From Paracoccus subflavus (GTDB lineage: Bacteria; Pseudomonadota; Alphaproteobacteria; Rhodobacterales; Rhodobacteraceae), in NCBI RefSeq assembly GCF_004310345.1, contig NZ_SISK01000004.1, positions 220,405 through 284,404 on the forward strand: a stretch of DNA of 64,000 nucleotides. The letters are read 5' to 3'. Positions 1 to 11,548 of this stretch are shown piece after piece. Under the pieces are notes generated by a model, which saw nothing but the letters and a program-made list of their open reading frames with translations, was not told the origin of the DNA and made no database searches. Every line of letters begins with the position of its first letter. The stretch's first letter is position 1. A program made the translations under genes and the position numbers.

Positions 1-1055
1 CGCCCCGGCGAGGGGGCGAATCCGGGCAGCTTTTCGGCATTGATGCGGACCTCGATGGCATGGCCGCGGATGACCAGATCCTCCTGGCGGAACTCCATCT
101 CTTGTCCTGCGGCCACCAGGATCTGCTGGCGAACCAGATCGACGCCGAAAATCGCCTCGGTGACGGGATGTTCGACCTGCAGGCGGGTGTTCATCTCGAT
201 GAAGTAGAACGCCCCATCCTCGTACAGGAACTCGATCGTTCCGGCTCCGGCATAGCCGATCTTGGCAACGGCCTCGGCGCAGGTTCTGCCGATACGAGCC
301 CGCTCCTCGGCGGTGATGGTGGGGCCGGGGGCTTCTTCCAGGACTTTCTGGTGGCGGCGCTGCAGCGAACAGTCCCGCTCGCCCAGATGCACCGCGCGGC
401 CCTTGCCGTCGCCGAACACCTGGATTTCGATATGGCGCGGCCTCTGGAGGTATTTCTCAAGATAGACATCGGGATTCCCGAAAGCGGCCTTGGCCTCGGC
501 CCTTGCGGTGCGAAAGGCGACCTCGAGCCCCTTGGCGTCTTGGGCGACCTTCATGCCCCGACCGCCCCCGCCGGCCGTGGCCTTGACGATGACCGGATAT
601 CCGATGCCCTGGGCAATGCGCAGGGCCGCTTCGACATCGTCCACGCCGCCGTCGCTGCCCGGCACGCAGGGAACGCCCAGCGCCTTCATCGTGTCCTTGG
701 CGGTGATCTTGTCGCCCATGATGCGGATATGTTCCGCGCGGGGGCCGATGAAGGTGATGCCGTGATCCTCGACCATCTGCACAAAGGCGGCGTTTTCCGA
801 CAGGAACCCATAGCCGGGATGGATGGCCTGCGCGCCCGTGATCTCGCAGGCCGAGATGATGGCAGGCATGGACAGGTAGCTGGCCGAGGAGGGCGCGGGA
901 CCGATGCAGACCGATTCGTCGGCCATGCGGACATGCATCGCATCGGCGTCGGCGGTGGAATGGACCGCGACCGAGGCGATGCCCATTTCGCGGCAGGCGC
1001 GAATCACGCGCAGGGCAATCTCGCCCCGGTTGGCGATCAGGATCTTGTCGAACAT
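1..1055 (-). CDS. accC: Acetyl-CoA carboxylase, biotin carboxylase subunit AccC (3' end outside window)
   Basis: Biotin carboxylase of the multi-subunit acetyl-CoA carboxylase. It carboxylates biotin on AccB using ATP and bicarbonate, the first step of fatty acid synthesis. Reading the minus strand from the ATG at 1055 gives [20 protein letters not shown], the classic N-terminus. Further in are the ATP-grasp glycine loop ([12 protein letters not shown]), the HIEIQVFGD stretch and the active-site region [14 protein letters not shown]. About 351 of the roughly 450 usual residues are present; the C-terminal end lies left of position 1. It follows accB by 7 bases, so the two are one operon. The identification is secure; only the missing end limits it. 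Confidence 0.97.
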   Translation of the reverse strand, partial: MFDKILIANRGEIALRVIRACREMGIASVAVHSTADADAMHVRMADESVCIGPAPSSASYLSMPAIISACEITGAQAIHPGYGFLSENAAFVQMVEDHGITFIGPRAEHIRIMGDKITAKDTMKALGVPCVPGSDGGVDDVEAALRIAQGIGYPVIVKATAGGGGRGMKVAQDAKGLEVAFRTARAEAKAAFGNPDVYLEKYLQRPRHIEIQVFGDGKGRAVHLGERDCSLQRRHQKVLEEAPGPTITAEERARIGRTCAEAVAKIGYAGAGTIEFLYEDGAFYFIEMNTRLQVEHPVTEAIFGVDLVRQQILVAAGQEMEFRQEDLVIRGHAIEVRINAEKLPGFAPSPG

Positions 1056-1062
1056 CCGCGCC

Positions 1063-1575
1063 TCACTCGACGACCATCAGGGGGGCGCCGAATTCGACCG
1101 GGGTGCCGTCGTCCACCAGAATGCGCCTGACGGTACCGGCGCGGGGCGAGGGAATGTGGTTCATGGTCTTCATCGCCTCGACGATCAGCAGCGTATCGCC
1201 CTCGGCCACGGTCTGGCCGATCGTGACAAAGGGGGCTGCACCCGGTTCGGCGGACAGATAGACGGTGCCCACCATGGGCGACGTCACCGCCCCCGGCAGG
1301 ATGGCAGGATCGCCGCTGACGGCGGGCAGGGATGACGGTGCCGCCGCCGGTGCAGCAGACGCGGGGGCGGCAACCGGCGAACCGCCGGGGGTGGCCGCGA
1401 TCTGGGTGATCTGGCGGGCGTGCTTGGACAGGCTGACGGTCAGGCGGTCATGTTCGCCGTATTCGCGCTTGACCGACAGTTCCGACAACTCGCTTGCATT
1501 CAACAATTCGGCCAGCGACTGGATGAAAGCCACATCGCCTTCGTGATGCTTGCCGTCCTTGGAGTCATTGCTCAT
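1063..1575 (-). CDS. accB: Acetyl-CoA carboxylase, biotin carboxyl carrier protein AccB
   Basis: BCCP, the biotin-bearing carrier that moves carboxyl groups between AccC and the carboxyltransferase. The C-terminal biotinyl domain contains EAMKTMNHI, where the lysine is biotinylated. The middle is a flexible Ala/Pro-rich linker and the N-terminal part is the usual charged helical region, for 170 residues in total. I prefer the ATG at 1575 ([10 protein letters not shown]) because AGAGGA lies just upstream; an in-frame ATG at 1590 would add five residues. It is first in the operon with accC. The family is certain; the exact start is less so. Confidence 0.95.
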   Translation of the reverse strand: MSNDSKDGKHHEGDVAFIQSLAELLNASELSELSVKREYGEHDRLTVSLSKHARQITQIAATPGGSPVAAPASAAPAAAPSSLPAVSGDPAILPGAVTSPMVGTVYLSAEPGAAPFVTIGQTVAEGDTLLIVEAMKTMNHIPSPRAGTVRRILVDDGTPVEFGAPLMVVE

Positions 1576-1687
1576 GCGGTCCTCTGCCATGTTTTATGAT
1601 GCCGCTGCCCTGCCTGACTGCGGCAAATTGCCTGCTTATAGACAGGATAGCCGGTCAAGGAAAAGGGTATGATGCCGTTCGCCGCGA

Positions 1688-2002
1688 TCAAGGGCGGCGT
1701 GCCGCCTTTTCGGTCAGGCCCGAGGTTCCCGCGCGGCGCTCAAGCTCGGCCTCGACCTCGGACAGGGAAACGTCGCGCGCGGCCAGCATGACCAGCAAAT
1801 GAAAGATCACATCGGCGGCCTCGGCCGTCAGGCGGGCCCGGTCGCCTTTGACAGCCTCGATGATGGCCTCGACGGCTTCCTCGCCGAACTTTTCGGCGCA
1901 TTTCTCGGGGCCTTTGGCCAGCAGCCGGGCCGTCCAACTGTCATCGGGACTGGCGGACGTGCGGGCGGCGATGGTGGCGGCAAGATCGTGGATCGCGCTC
2001 AT
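1688..2002 (-). CDS. hisE: Phosphoribosyl-ATP pyrophosphatase HisE
   Basis: Removes pyrophosphate from phosphoribosyl-ATP, the second step of histidine synthesis. The 104-residue protein carries the all-alpha MazG-like signature: [14 protein letters not shown], then a second acidic helix around [10 protein letters not shown], which together hold the metal ions. Its ATG at 2002 overlaps the hisF stop by four bases (ATGA), so translation is coupled. It is a stand-alone HisE rather than a HisIE fusion. The rest of the histidine pathway is not in the window. Confidence 0.96.
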   Translation of the reverse strand: MSAIHDLAATIAARTSASPDDSWTARLLAKGPEKCAEKFGEEAVEAIIEAVKGDRARLTAEAADVIFHLLVMLAARDVSLSEVEAELERRAGTSGLTEKAARRP

Positions 2003-2760
2003 GTCAGCCTCATGGGGATGCCGGCGGCGGCCATATGCGCCTTGGCCTCGGCGATGGTATGGGTCCCGAAATGAAAGATGGACGCCGCAAGAACCGCGCT
2101 GGCATGGCCCTGGATCACGCCTTCGACCAGGTGGTCCAGCGTGCCGACCCCGCCCGAGGCGATCACCGGAATGTTGACGGCATCGGCAATCGCACGGGTC
2201 AGGGGAATGTTGAAGCCCGCGCGCGTGCCGTCGCGGTCCATGCTGGTCAGCAGGATTTCGCCGGCGCCCCTGGCCTCGACGGTGCGGGCGAATTCCACGG
2301 CGTCGATGCCGGTGGGCCGGCGCCCGCCATGGGTGAAAACCTCCCACCGGCCATCGGCCACGGTCTTGGCGTCGATGGCCACGACGATGCACTGGCTTCC
2401 GAACCGGTCGGCAGCCTCGGCCACGACATCGGGATTGGCGACGGCGGCCGAATTGAAGCTGACCTTGTCGGCGCCCGCCAGCAACAGCGCCCGCACGTCC
2501 CCATGCGTTCGCACGCCGCCGCCCACGGTCAGCGGAACGAAACACTGTTCGGCGGTCCGTGTCACCAGATCGAACATGGTGCCGCGGTTTTCATGGGTGG
2601 CATGGATGTCCAGAAAACAGATCTCGTCCGCGCCCGCCGCGTCATAGGCGCGCGCGGCCTCGACCGGATCGCCCGCATCGATCAGGTCCACGAAGTTGAC
2701 GCCCTTGACGACGCGGCCATCGGCCACGTCCAGGCAGGGAATGATCCGGGTCTTGAGCAT
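1999..2760 (-). CDS. hisF: Imidazole glycerol phosphate synthase, cyclase subunit HisF
   Basis: The TIM-barrel cyclase of the HisFH complex. It uses ammonia passed from HisH to turn PRFAR into imidazole glycerol phosphate and AICAR. At 253 residues it has the family's length. The two catalytic aspartates are visible: Asp11 in IIPCLDV and the second in VVAIDAK. The phosphate-binding turns LTVGGGVR and VIASGGVG are intact. It precedes and overlaps hisE by four bases. In many alphaproteobacteria the order is hisB-H-A-F-E; here only hisF-hisE lie in the window, with selD divergent upstream. Confidence 0.97.
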   Translation of the reverse strand: MLKTRIIPCLDVADGRVVKGVNFVDLIDAGDPVEAARAYDAAGADEICFLDIHATHENRGTMFDLVTRTAEQCFVPLTVGGGVRTHGDVRALLLAGADKVSFNSAAVANPDVVAEAADRFGSQCIVVAIDAKTVADGRWEVFTHGGRRPTGIDAVEFARTVEARGAGEILLTSMDRDGTRAGFNIPLTRAIADAVNIPVIASGGVGTLDHLVEGVIQGHASAVLAASIFHFGTHTIAEAKAHMAAAGIPMRLT

Positions 2761-2913
2761 GTCGCGTTCCTTGCGGTCCGCGCCCCTGATAGGGCCAAAT
2801 GCCCCCCGCGACCAGAGGGCAGGCCCTGCCTGCCCCCGGCAGCATAAGAACTGGAACCGGACCGGCTTTCGCTGCTAGAGACCTTTCGGAACGCTTGGGC
2901 GAAAGGATTGCCG

Positions 2914-3969
2914 ATGGATGACCTGCAGAAATCCGAACCGCGCCTGACATCGCTGTCCCATGGCGGCGGCTGCGGCTGCAAGATCGCGCCGGGTGTCCTG
3001 ACCGGCCTGCTGCGCGGCACGGCGATGCTGCCCGTGCCCGAGGCGCTGATGGTCGGGATCGAAACCTCGGACGATGCCGCCGTGTATCGCCTGAACGACC
3101 GGCAGGCCCTGGTTGCGACGACCGACTTTTTCATGCCGATCGTGGACGATCCGCTGGATTTCGGGCGGATCGCCGCCACGAACGCGATCAGCGATGTCTA
3201 TGCCATGGGGGCGACGCCGATCATGGCGCTGTCACTGGTGGGAATGCCGATCAACACCTTGTCCCCGGAAACCATTGCGCGGATTCTGGAGGGCGGCGCC
3301 ATGGCCTGCCGCGATGCGGGCATCCCCATCGGCGGCGGCCACACCATCGATTCGGTCGAGGCGATCTATGGCCTTGTCGCCCTGGGCATCGTCGATCCCG
3401 GCCACGTCAAGCGCAATTGCGGCGCGCGGCCCGGCGACGTTCTGATCCTGGGCAAGCCCTTGGGCGTGGGGGTGATGTCGGCAGCCCTGAAAAAGGGATT
3501 GCTGTCCGACCGGGGCTATGCGGCCATGATCGGCGCCACGACCCGCCTGAACACCCCCGGCCCCGACCTGGCCCGGCTGCCCGATGTTCACGCCATGACG
3601 GATGTGACCGGCTTTGGCCTGGCCGGACACGCGCTGGAAATGGCGCGGGGGTCGGGCTGCGACCTGCATCTGGACTGGGGGGCGGTGCCGTTTCTGCCAG
3701 AGGTGCGCACGCTGGCAGGTGCGGGCCATGTGACCGGCGCCTCGGGGCGGAACTGGGCCAGCTATGGGGCCGATGTGACGCTGGCCGACCCCCTGACGCC
3801 CCAGGACCGGGCCCTGCTGACCGATCCGCAGACCAGCGGCGGACTGTTGGTCGCCTGCGCGCCCGCCCAGGCGGATGCGGTCCTGGCGATCTTTCGCGAC
3901 CATGGCTTTGACGAGGCCGCCGTGATCGGGCGCGCCGCGCCGGGACCGGGCCGGCTGCTGGTCGCCTAG
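2914..3969 (+). CDS. selD: Selenide, water dikinase SelD
   Basis: Makes selenophosphate from selenide and ATP, the selenium donor for selenocysteine and for 2-selenouridine in tRNA. The catalytic motif SHGGGCGCKIAPGVL lies near the N-terminus, with cysteine (not selenocysteine) at the active site and the essential lysine three residues on. The AIRS-type fold follows, with ATTDFFMPIVDDP and GGGHTIDS. The ATG at 2914 is chosen because AAAGGA sits six bases upstream; a TTG at 2908 is the only nearby alternative. The stop at 3969 abuts the cobP start, suggesting co-transcription with the cobalamin genes although the pathways are unrelated. No selA, selB, selU or tRNA-Sec was found nearby. Confidence 0.96.
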   Translation: MDDLQKSEPRLTSLSHGGGCGCKIAPGVLTGLLRGTAMLPVPEALMVGIETSDDAAVYRLNDRQALVATTDFFMPIVDDPLDFGRIAATNAISDVYAMGATPIMALSLVGMPINTLSPETIARILEGGAMACRDAGIPIGGGHTIDSVEAIYGLVALGIVDPGHVKRNCGARPGDVLILGKPLGVGVMSAALKKGLLSDRGYAAMIGATTRLNTPGPDLARLPDVHAMTDVTGFGLAGHALEMARGSGCDLHLDWGAVPFLPEVRTLAGAGHVTGASGRNWASYGADVTLADPLTPQDRALLTDPQTSGGLLVACAPAQADAVLAIFRDHGFDEAAVIGRAAPGPGRLLVA

Positions 3970-4497
3970 ATGGCCCACGGGCATGTCACCCTTGTGACGG
4001 GCGGCGCGCGGTCCGGCAAGTCGGCCCTGGCCGAGCGTCTGACGCTGCGCCATGGCGGCACGCCCGTCTATATCGCCACCGCCGAGGCGCGCGACACCGA
4101 GATGGCCGCCAGGATCGACCTGCACCGCCAGCGGCGCGGCGCGGGCTGGCAGGTCATCGAGGAGCCGGCCGATCTGGTCCAAGCCCTGCGCCGCAGCGAT
4201 GGTGCGGGGGCGCGATTGGTCGATTGCCTGACCCTGTGGCTGGCCAATTGCGGCGAGGATGCCGATATTCCCCGGCTGGCCGGGACATTGCGCGCCATGC
4301 AATCGCCGGTGGTGCTGGTGACGAACGAACTGGGCCAGGGAATCGTGCCCGCAAACGCCGTGGCACGCCGTTTCCGCGACCGTCATGGCTGGATGAACCA
4401 GACCATCGCTGCTGCGGCCGACCAGGTCTGGATGGCCGTCAGCGGACAGCCGCTGCGCCTGAAGCCCGGAAAGGACGATCCCGATGAAGTCCTTTGA
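3970..4497 (+). CDS. cobP: Bifunctional adenosylcobinamide kinase / adenosylcobinamide-phosphate guanylyltransferase
   Basis: CobP (CobU in Salmonella naming) phosphorylates adenosylcobinamide and then adds GMP to give AdoCbi-GDP, activating the corrin ring for nucleotide-loop assembly. The 175-residue protein has the P-loop TGGARSGKSALAE at its N-terminus, DCLTLWLAN in the middle and VTNELGQGIVP further on, all family hallmarks. It starts on the base after the selD stop and its end overlaps cobT by 14 bases, so the genes form one transcription unit. Identification is firm. Confidence 0.96.
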   Translation: MAHGHVTLVTGGARSGKSALAERLTLRHGGTPVYIATAEARDTEMAARIDLHRQRRGAGWQVIEEPADLVQALRRSDGAGARLVDCLTLWLANCGEDADIPRLAGTLRAMQSPVVLVTNELGQGIVPANAVARRFRDRHGWMNQTIAAAADQVWMAVSGQPLRLKPGKDDPDEVL

Positions 4498-5437
4498 CAG
4501 CGCCGCCGCCGCCCAGGCCCGCGCGCGTCAGGACAGCCTGACCAAACCCCCCGGATCGCTGGGCCGGCTCGAGGATCTGGCCGTGTTCATGGCGGGCTGG
4601 CAGGGTCGCGCCCGCCCCCGGCTGGATCACGCGCAGGCCCTTGTGTTCGCCGGAAATCACGGGGTGGTGGCGCAGGGGGTCAATCCCTTTCCCGCTGCGG
4701 TGACCGGGCTGATGGTCCGCAATTTCGATGCCGGCGGCGCGGCGATCAACCAGCTTTGCCGCGTCGCGGGCGCGGACCTGACGGCGATCCCCCTGGATCT
4801 CGACCGCCCGACCGCGGATTTCACCCAGGGTCCGGCCATGACACGGCCCGAGGTCGAGGAGGCCATGCATATCGGCGCCAATGCGGTCAATCCCCAGGCC
4901 GACGTGCTGATTCTGGGCGAAATGGGCATCGGCAACTCGACGGTCGCGGCCGCGCTTGCGGCCTCGGTCTGGGGGGGAGGAGCGGCGGATTGGGTGGGGC
5001 CGGGGACCGGCGCCACGGGCGACATTCTTGCCAACAAGCTGCGGGCGGTCGATGCGGGTCTGGCACGGCATCGCCCCACGACAGCCGCCGAAACCCTGAT
5101 GGCCTTTGGCGGGCGCGAGCAGGCGGCAATCTGCGGCGCGGTCATGGCGGCGCGTCATCAAGGCATCCCGGTGATCCTTGACGGGTTTATCTGCACCGCC
5201 GCCGCCGCCGTGCTGACCCGCGACGATCCCGACGCCCTGGTCCACTGCCTGATCGGACACCAAAGCGCCGAGCCCGGCCATCGCCGCCTGATCGCCTGTC
5301 TGGACAAGCAGCCCGTCCTGTCGCTGGACCTGCGGCTGGGCGAAGGGTCGGGGGCGGCCATCGCCCTGATGATCCTGCGCGCGGCCGTTGCCTGCCATGA
5401 CGGCATGGCCACCTTTGCCGAGGCCGGGATTGGTTAG
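4484..5437 (+). CDS. cobT: Nicotinate-nucleotide--dimethylbenzimidazole phosphoribosyltransferase
   Basis: Makes alpha-ribazole phosphate, the lower ligand of cobalamin, from nicotinate mononucleotide and dimethylbenzimidazole. The 317-residue protein shows the N-terminal signature TKPPGSLGRLE, the glycine-rich LGEMGIGNST region, and near the C-terminus LRLGEGSGAA followed by TFAEAGI, which holds the catalytic glutamate. It overlaps cobP at its start and cobS at its end. Called CobU in Pseudomonas nomenclature. The call is secure. Confidence 0.96.
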   Translation: MKSFDSAAAAQARARQDSLTKPPGSLGRLEDLAVFMAGWQGRARPRLDHAQALVFAGNHGVVAQGVNPFPAAVTGLMVRNFDAGGAAINQLCRVAGADLTAIPLDLDRPTADFTQGPAMTRPEVEEAMHIGANAVNPQADVLILGEMGIGNSTVAAALAASVWGGGAADWVGPGTGATGDILANKLRAVDAGLARHRPTTAAETLMAFGGREQAAICGAVMAARHQGIPVILDGFICTAAAAVLTRDDPDALVHCLIGHQSAEPGHRRLIACLDKQPVLSLDLRLGEGSGAAIALMILRAAVACHDGMATFAEAGIG

Positions 5438-6143
5438 GCTGAACCAGCTTTGCCTGGCAGTTGTCTTTTTGACCCGCCTGCCGCTGGGCCGCCTTCTGCC
5501 GCCGCGGGCCATGCCCCTGGCCCCGGCCATGTGGGCCTTTCCCCTGGCGGGGGCGGTCGTCGGCGTGATCGCGGCCCTGCCGCTGATGGCGGACGGCCCG
5601 CCCTTGGTGCAGGCGGCGCTGTCGCTGGCGCTGTCGGTCTGGCTGACCGGCGCCCTGCACGAGGATGCCCTGGCCGATTTCGCCGATGCCGCCGGCGGAC
5701 GCACGGTGCAGGACCGGTTGCGGATCATGCGCGATTCGCATCTGGGCGCCTATGGAACGATGGCGCTGATCTGCATCTCGGCGCTGCGGATCGCCGCCTT
5801 GTCGGTGGTCGGCCCTGCCGCGCTGATCGCGTCGGCGGCAGGGGGGCGGACGGCGGCGGTCGTGGCGGCACGAATGCTGCCCGCGGTCCGGCGCGACGGT
5901 CTGGGGCATGGCGCAGGCCGGCCCGGCCTCGCCACGACCGGGGCGGCCGTCGGTCTGGCCTGTCTGATCCTGCTTCCCACGGGAACGGATGGTCCTGTCG
6001 CGGCGATGGCGGCGATCATTGTCCTGTTTCTGATCATCCGGCAGGCCCGGTGCTGGATCGGCGGGCAGACCGGCGATGTCCTGGGTGCGGCTTCGGTGTG
6101 CTGCGAAACGGCCATGCTGCTGGTGTTTGCATGGCTGACGTAA
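5430..6143 (+). CDS. cobS: Adenosylcobinamide-GDP ribazoletransferase CobS
   Basis: The inner-membrane cobalamin synthase that joins AdoCbi-GDP with alpha-ribazole (phosphate). The sequence is strongly hydrophobic, with several membrane helices and the metal-binding stretch GALHEDALADFADAAGG that marks the family. I place the start at TTG 5430: it lies six bases after a GAGG ribosome site, yields the typical opening (V)RLNQLCLAVVFLTRLPLG, and overlaps the cobT stop. An ATG at 5397 or TTG at 5388 would add an atypical proline-rich leader. Last gene of the selD-cobPTS unit. Function secure, start uncertain. Confidence 0.93.
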   Translation: MVRLNQLCLAVVFLTRLPLGRLLPPRAMPLAPAMWAFPLAGAVVGVIAALPLMADGPPLVQAALSLALSVWLTGALHEDALADFADAAGGRTVQDRLRIMRDSHLGAYGTMALICISALRIAALSVVGPAALIASAAGGRTAAVVAARMLPAVRRDGLGHGAGRPGLATTGAAVGLACLILLPTGTDGPVAAMAAIIVLFLIIRQARCWIGGQTGDVLGAASVCCETAMLLVFAWLT

Positions 6144-6160
6144 GGGCCGCGTCGCGAGAA

Positions 6161-6236
6161 CCTTGACCGGTTTTTTCCCTTGGCGCATACCGCCACAAGA
6201 TAACGGCTGGCCAGTCCCTGAAACGGCCGGTCAAGG
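6161..6236. promoter_or_regulatory. Perfect 10-bp inverted repeat in the TRAP operon leader
   Basis: ccttgaccgg at 6161-6170 and its exact complement ccggtcaagg at 6227-6236 lie 56 bases apart between cobS and the TRAP small-permease gene. The right arm touches the purine-rich ribosome site (6235-6243), so a hairpin in the leader RNA could mask translation; equally the arms could be operator half-sites. A smaller palindrome, ctggccag, lies inside at 6207-6214. The function is inferred only. Confidence 0.4.
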
Positions 6237-6249
6237 GGGAGGATCATCC

Positions 6250-6894
6250 ATGAGCGGCCTTTTGGCCCTGTCGCGCGGCATTGACCGCGTCAATACCGTG
6301 ATCGGCCGGAACGTGTCCTGGCTGATCCTGCTGGCGATCTTCGTCAGCGCCACCAACGCCATCATCCGCAAGGTTTTCAGCGTCTCGTCCAACGCCTGGC
6401 TGGAATTGCAGTGGTATCTGTATGGCGGCGCGTTCCTCCTGGCGGCGGCCTATACCCTGCTGGAAAACGAACACATCCGCATCGACATCGTGTTTACCGC
6501 CTGGTCGCGCCGGGTCCAGCACTGGATCGAGCTGTTCGGACATGTCTTTTTCCTGATGCCCTTCGTACTGCTGACGTTGTGGCTGACCTGGCCCTGGCTT
6601 GCCCGGTCCTATCGCACGGGCGAGATGTCGATGAACTCGGGCGGGTTGATGCTGTGGCCCGCCAAGGCGTTGCTGTTCACGGGTTTCGTGCTGCTGTTCC
6701 TGCAGGGCCTGTCAGAGATCATCAAGAAGATCGCCGTGATGCGGGGCATCATCCCCGACTATAACGCCCCCATGGGGCACCATGCTCCGCTGGATCTGGA
6801 CGAGGAATTGCTGAAACAGGCCGGTTTCGCCGACCCGAACCACCCCCTGACCGACCTGCCGGTGGACGGGACGCGCAAGGACGACCGCACATGA
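6250..6894 (+). CDS. TRAP transporter small permease (DctQ/TakQ type)
   Basis: Small membrane subunit of a tripartite ATP-independent periplasmic transporter, which with the large permease uses an ion gradient to import an organic acid. The 214 residues hold about four membrane helices, the DctQ pattern LLENEHIRIDI in the first cytoplasmic loop, and a hydrophilic C-terminal tail. The ATG at 6250 follows a strong AGGGGGAGGA site; open frame further upstream reads as leader. Its end overlaps the large permease by four bases. The convergent TakP-like binding protein suggests a 2-oxoacid or related carboxylate as substrate. The family is certain; the substrate is inferred. Confidence 0.92.
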   Translation: MSGLLALSRGIDRVNTVIGRNVSWLILLAIFVSATNAIIRKVFSVSSNAWLELQWYLYGGAFLLAAAYTLLENEHIRIDIVFTAWSRRVQHWIELFGHVFFLMPFVLLTLWLTWPWLARSYRTGEMSMNSGGLMLWPAKALLFTGFVLLFLQGLSEIIKKIAVMRGIIPDYNAPMGHHAPLDLDEELLKQAGFADPNHPLTDLPVDGTRKDDRT

Positions 6895-8831
6895 TGGAAC
6901 TTATTGCGCAGAACATGGCGCCGATCATGTTCGTTTCGCTGATCGTCTTTCTGCTGCTGGGCTATCCGGTGGCCTTCGCGCTGGCCGCGAACGGGTTGCT
7001 GTTCTTCGTCGTGGGCGTGGAACTGGCGCCGTTGTCGGGCGGTTCGATCAACCTGTCCTGGCCCTTGCTGGGCGCCCTGCCGGACCGCTTTTTCGGGGGG
7101 GTCGTCGCCAATGAGACATTGCTTGCCATTCCCTTCTTCACCTTCATGGGGATCGTGCTGGAAAAATCCGGCATGGCCGAGGATCTGCTGGACACCATCG
7201 GCCAGCTTTTCGGCCCGATCCGCGGCGGGCTTGCCTATGCGGTCATCATCGTCGGCGCGCTGCTGGCGGCGACGACGGGCGTCGTGGCCGCGTCGGTGAT
7301 CGCCATGGGCCTGATCTCGCTGCCGATCATGCTGCGCTATGGCTATGACCGGCGGATCGCGTCAGGCACCATTGCGGCATCGGGAACCCTGGCGCAGATC
7401 ATCCCGCCTTCGCTGGTGCTGATCGTGCTGGCCGACCAGTTGGGCCGGTCGGTGGGCGACATGTACAAGGGCGCGCTGATCCCCGGTCTGGTGCTGACCG
7501 GGTTCTACATGTCCTACATCTTCCTCATGTCGATCATCCGTCCCCATTACCTGCCCGCCCTTCCGAAAGAGGCGCGGACGCTGGGGTCCGGCGTCACCTC
7601 GCTGGCCGTGGCCCTGGCCATCGCCGGGGGCATCTTCTGGCTGACGACGCGCTGGCTGGGACCGGAACACGCGGGCGACGCGCCCATCTGGGGCCTGGTG
7701 ATCGCGGTCACGGTGATCTATGTCGTCGCCTTGATCGACAAGGCCAGCGGCATCAACATGATGTCGCGGCTGGCCCAGCAGGTCATCATCGTGCTGATCC
7801 CGCCGCTGGCGCTGATCTTTCTGGTGCTGGGAACGATCTTCCTGGGCATCGCCACACCGACCGAAGGCGGGGCCATGGGGGCCGTCGGCGCCCTGTTCAT
7901 GGCGGGGATCAAGCGCCGCCTGTCGATGGACGTGATCCGGCAGGCGCTCTATGCGACGACGCGGCTGTCGGCCTTCGTGATGTTCATCCTGATCGGTGCG
8001 CGGGTCTTTTCGCTGACCTTCTACGGCGTGAACGGGCACCTGTGGGTCGAACACCTGCTGACCTCGCTGCCGGGGGGCGAATACGGCTTCCTGATCGTCG
8101 TGTCGATCCTGGTGTTCCTGCTGGCCTTCTTTCTGGACTTCTTCGAACTGGCCTTCATCATCGTGCCCCTTCTGGCCCCCGCGGCCGAGGCCTTGGGCAT
8201 CGACCTGATCTGGTTCGGGGTGATCCTGGGCGTGAACATGCAGACCGCCTTCATGCACCCGCCGTTCGGCTTTGCGCTGTTCTATCTGCGGTCGGTGGCG
8301 CCCAAGGCGGATTACATCGACAAGGTGACGGGGCTTCGCATGGCGCCGGTCAAGACCGGCCAGATCTACTGGGGCGCGGTGCCGTTCGTGTGCATCCAGC
8401 TTGTCATGATCGGGGTGGTGATCGCCTTTCCGGGAATGGTCATGCACTACAAGGGGGCTCCGGTCGATACCTCGAACATCCGGCTGGAGATTCCGGCGGG
8501 CAACCTGGGCAGTTCGGGCGGCAGCGGCGGCGGCTTCGGCACGCTGGGGGGCCTGGGCGGGTCGCCCTTCGGCCAGCAGCAGGCCCCGGCCGGCGATGGC
8601 GGCACGGCGCCCTCTGGCGGGCTGGGCGGGCTGGGCGGCCCACCGCCCGGCCTGGGCGCGCCCGCGACGCCGGCACCCGCGCCTGCACCCGCACCCGCCC
8701 CGGCCGAGGGTACGGCACCCGCCACGCCCGCGCCCGCCGAGGGGACGGCCCCCGCAACGCCGCAGCCGGCCCCATCCTCGGGCGGGCTTGGGCTGGGCGG
8801 TCCGCCGCCCGGCCTCGGCGGCGGTAACTGA
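6891..8831 (+). CDS. TRAP transporter large permease (DctM/TakM type) with Gly/Pro/Ala-rich C-terminal tail
   Basis: Large transmembrane subunit of the TRAP transporter, carrying the transport path. Twelve or more helices are visible, including the early LLLGYPVAFALA segment and the family-typical GIATPTEGGAMGAVG and MHPPFGFALFYLRSV motifs. Usual DctM proteins are about 430 residues; this larger subfamily has an extra loop and helices in the middle. The final ~107 residues (from about 540, nucleotides 8508-8831) are low complexity: glycine/leucine blocks (GGLGGLGGPPPGLG) and alternating Ala-Pro with two copies of PAEGTAPATP. I know no role for such a tail. A strong bidirectional terminator follows directly. 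Confidence 0.93.
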   Translation: MMELIAQNMAPIMFVSLIVFLLLGYPVAFALAANGLLFFVVGVELAPLSGGSINLSWPLLGALPDRFFGGVVANETLLAIPFFTFMGIVLEKSGMAEDLLDTIGQLFGPIRGGLAYAVIIVGALLAATTGVVAASVIAMGLISLPIMLRYGYDRRIASGTIAASGTLAQIIPPSLVLIVLADQLGRSVGDMYKGALIPGLVLTGFYMSYIFLMSIIRPHYLPALPKEARTLGSGVTSLAVALAIAGGIFWLTTRWLGPEHAGDAPIWGLVIAVTVIYVVALIDKASGINMMSRLAQQVIIVLIPPLALIFLVLGTIFLGIATPTEGGAMGAVGALFMAGIKRRLSMDVIRQALYATTRLSAFVMFILIGARVFSLTFYGVNGHLWVEHLLTSLPGGEYGFLIVVSILVFLLAFFLDFFELAFIIVPLLAPAAEALGIDLIWFGVILGVNMQTAFMHPPFGFALFYLRSVAPKADYIDKVTGLRMAPVKTGQIYWGAVPFVCIQLVMIGVVIAFPGMVMHYKGAPVDTSNIRLEIPAGNLGSSGGSGGGFGTLGGLGGSPFGQQQAPAGDGGTAPSGGLGGLGGPPPGLGAPATPAPAPAPAPAPAEGTAPATPAPAEGTAPATPQPAPSSGGLGLGGPPPGLGGGN

Positions 8832-8838
8832 CCAACAG

Positions 8839-8867
8839 AAAAGGCCGGGCGGAATGCCCGGCCTTTT
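8839..8867. terminator. Bidirectional rho-independent terminator
   Basis: A perfect 12-bp stem (aaaaggccgggc, loop ggaat, gcccggcctttt) lies between the convergent TRAP large permease and the takP-like gene. With an A-run on one side and a T-run on the other it should stop transcription from both directions. Confidence 0.92.
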
Positions 8868-8888
8868 CCTTGTTGTCGATGACGGCAG

Positions 8889-11513
<2,625 letters not shown>

Positions 11514-11548
11514 TTAGCGACCGCAAGGGCAGGCCGGAAGCCGAAACT

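Noticed and set aside
2761..2913. Possible selenocysteine tRNA upstream of selD
   Set aside because: A short hairpin (2817-2835) is present but no tRNA-like arms, anticodon or T-loop pattern could be found.
4439..5728. A 429-codon open frame on the minus strand
   Set aside because: Antisense to cobT and cobS, with Arg/Gly/Ala-rich composition typical of shadow frames.
2761..6249. Possible cobalamin riboswitch ahead of the cob genes
   Set aside because: No B12-box-like conserved sequence was seen in the leader of selD or between the genes.
8508..8831. Gly/Pro/Ala tail as a frameshift artefact
   Set aside because: The frame continues without a break from the transporter body and ends just before a good terminator; no alternative frame gives a familiar C-terminus.
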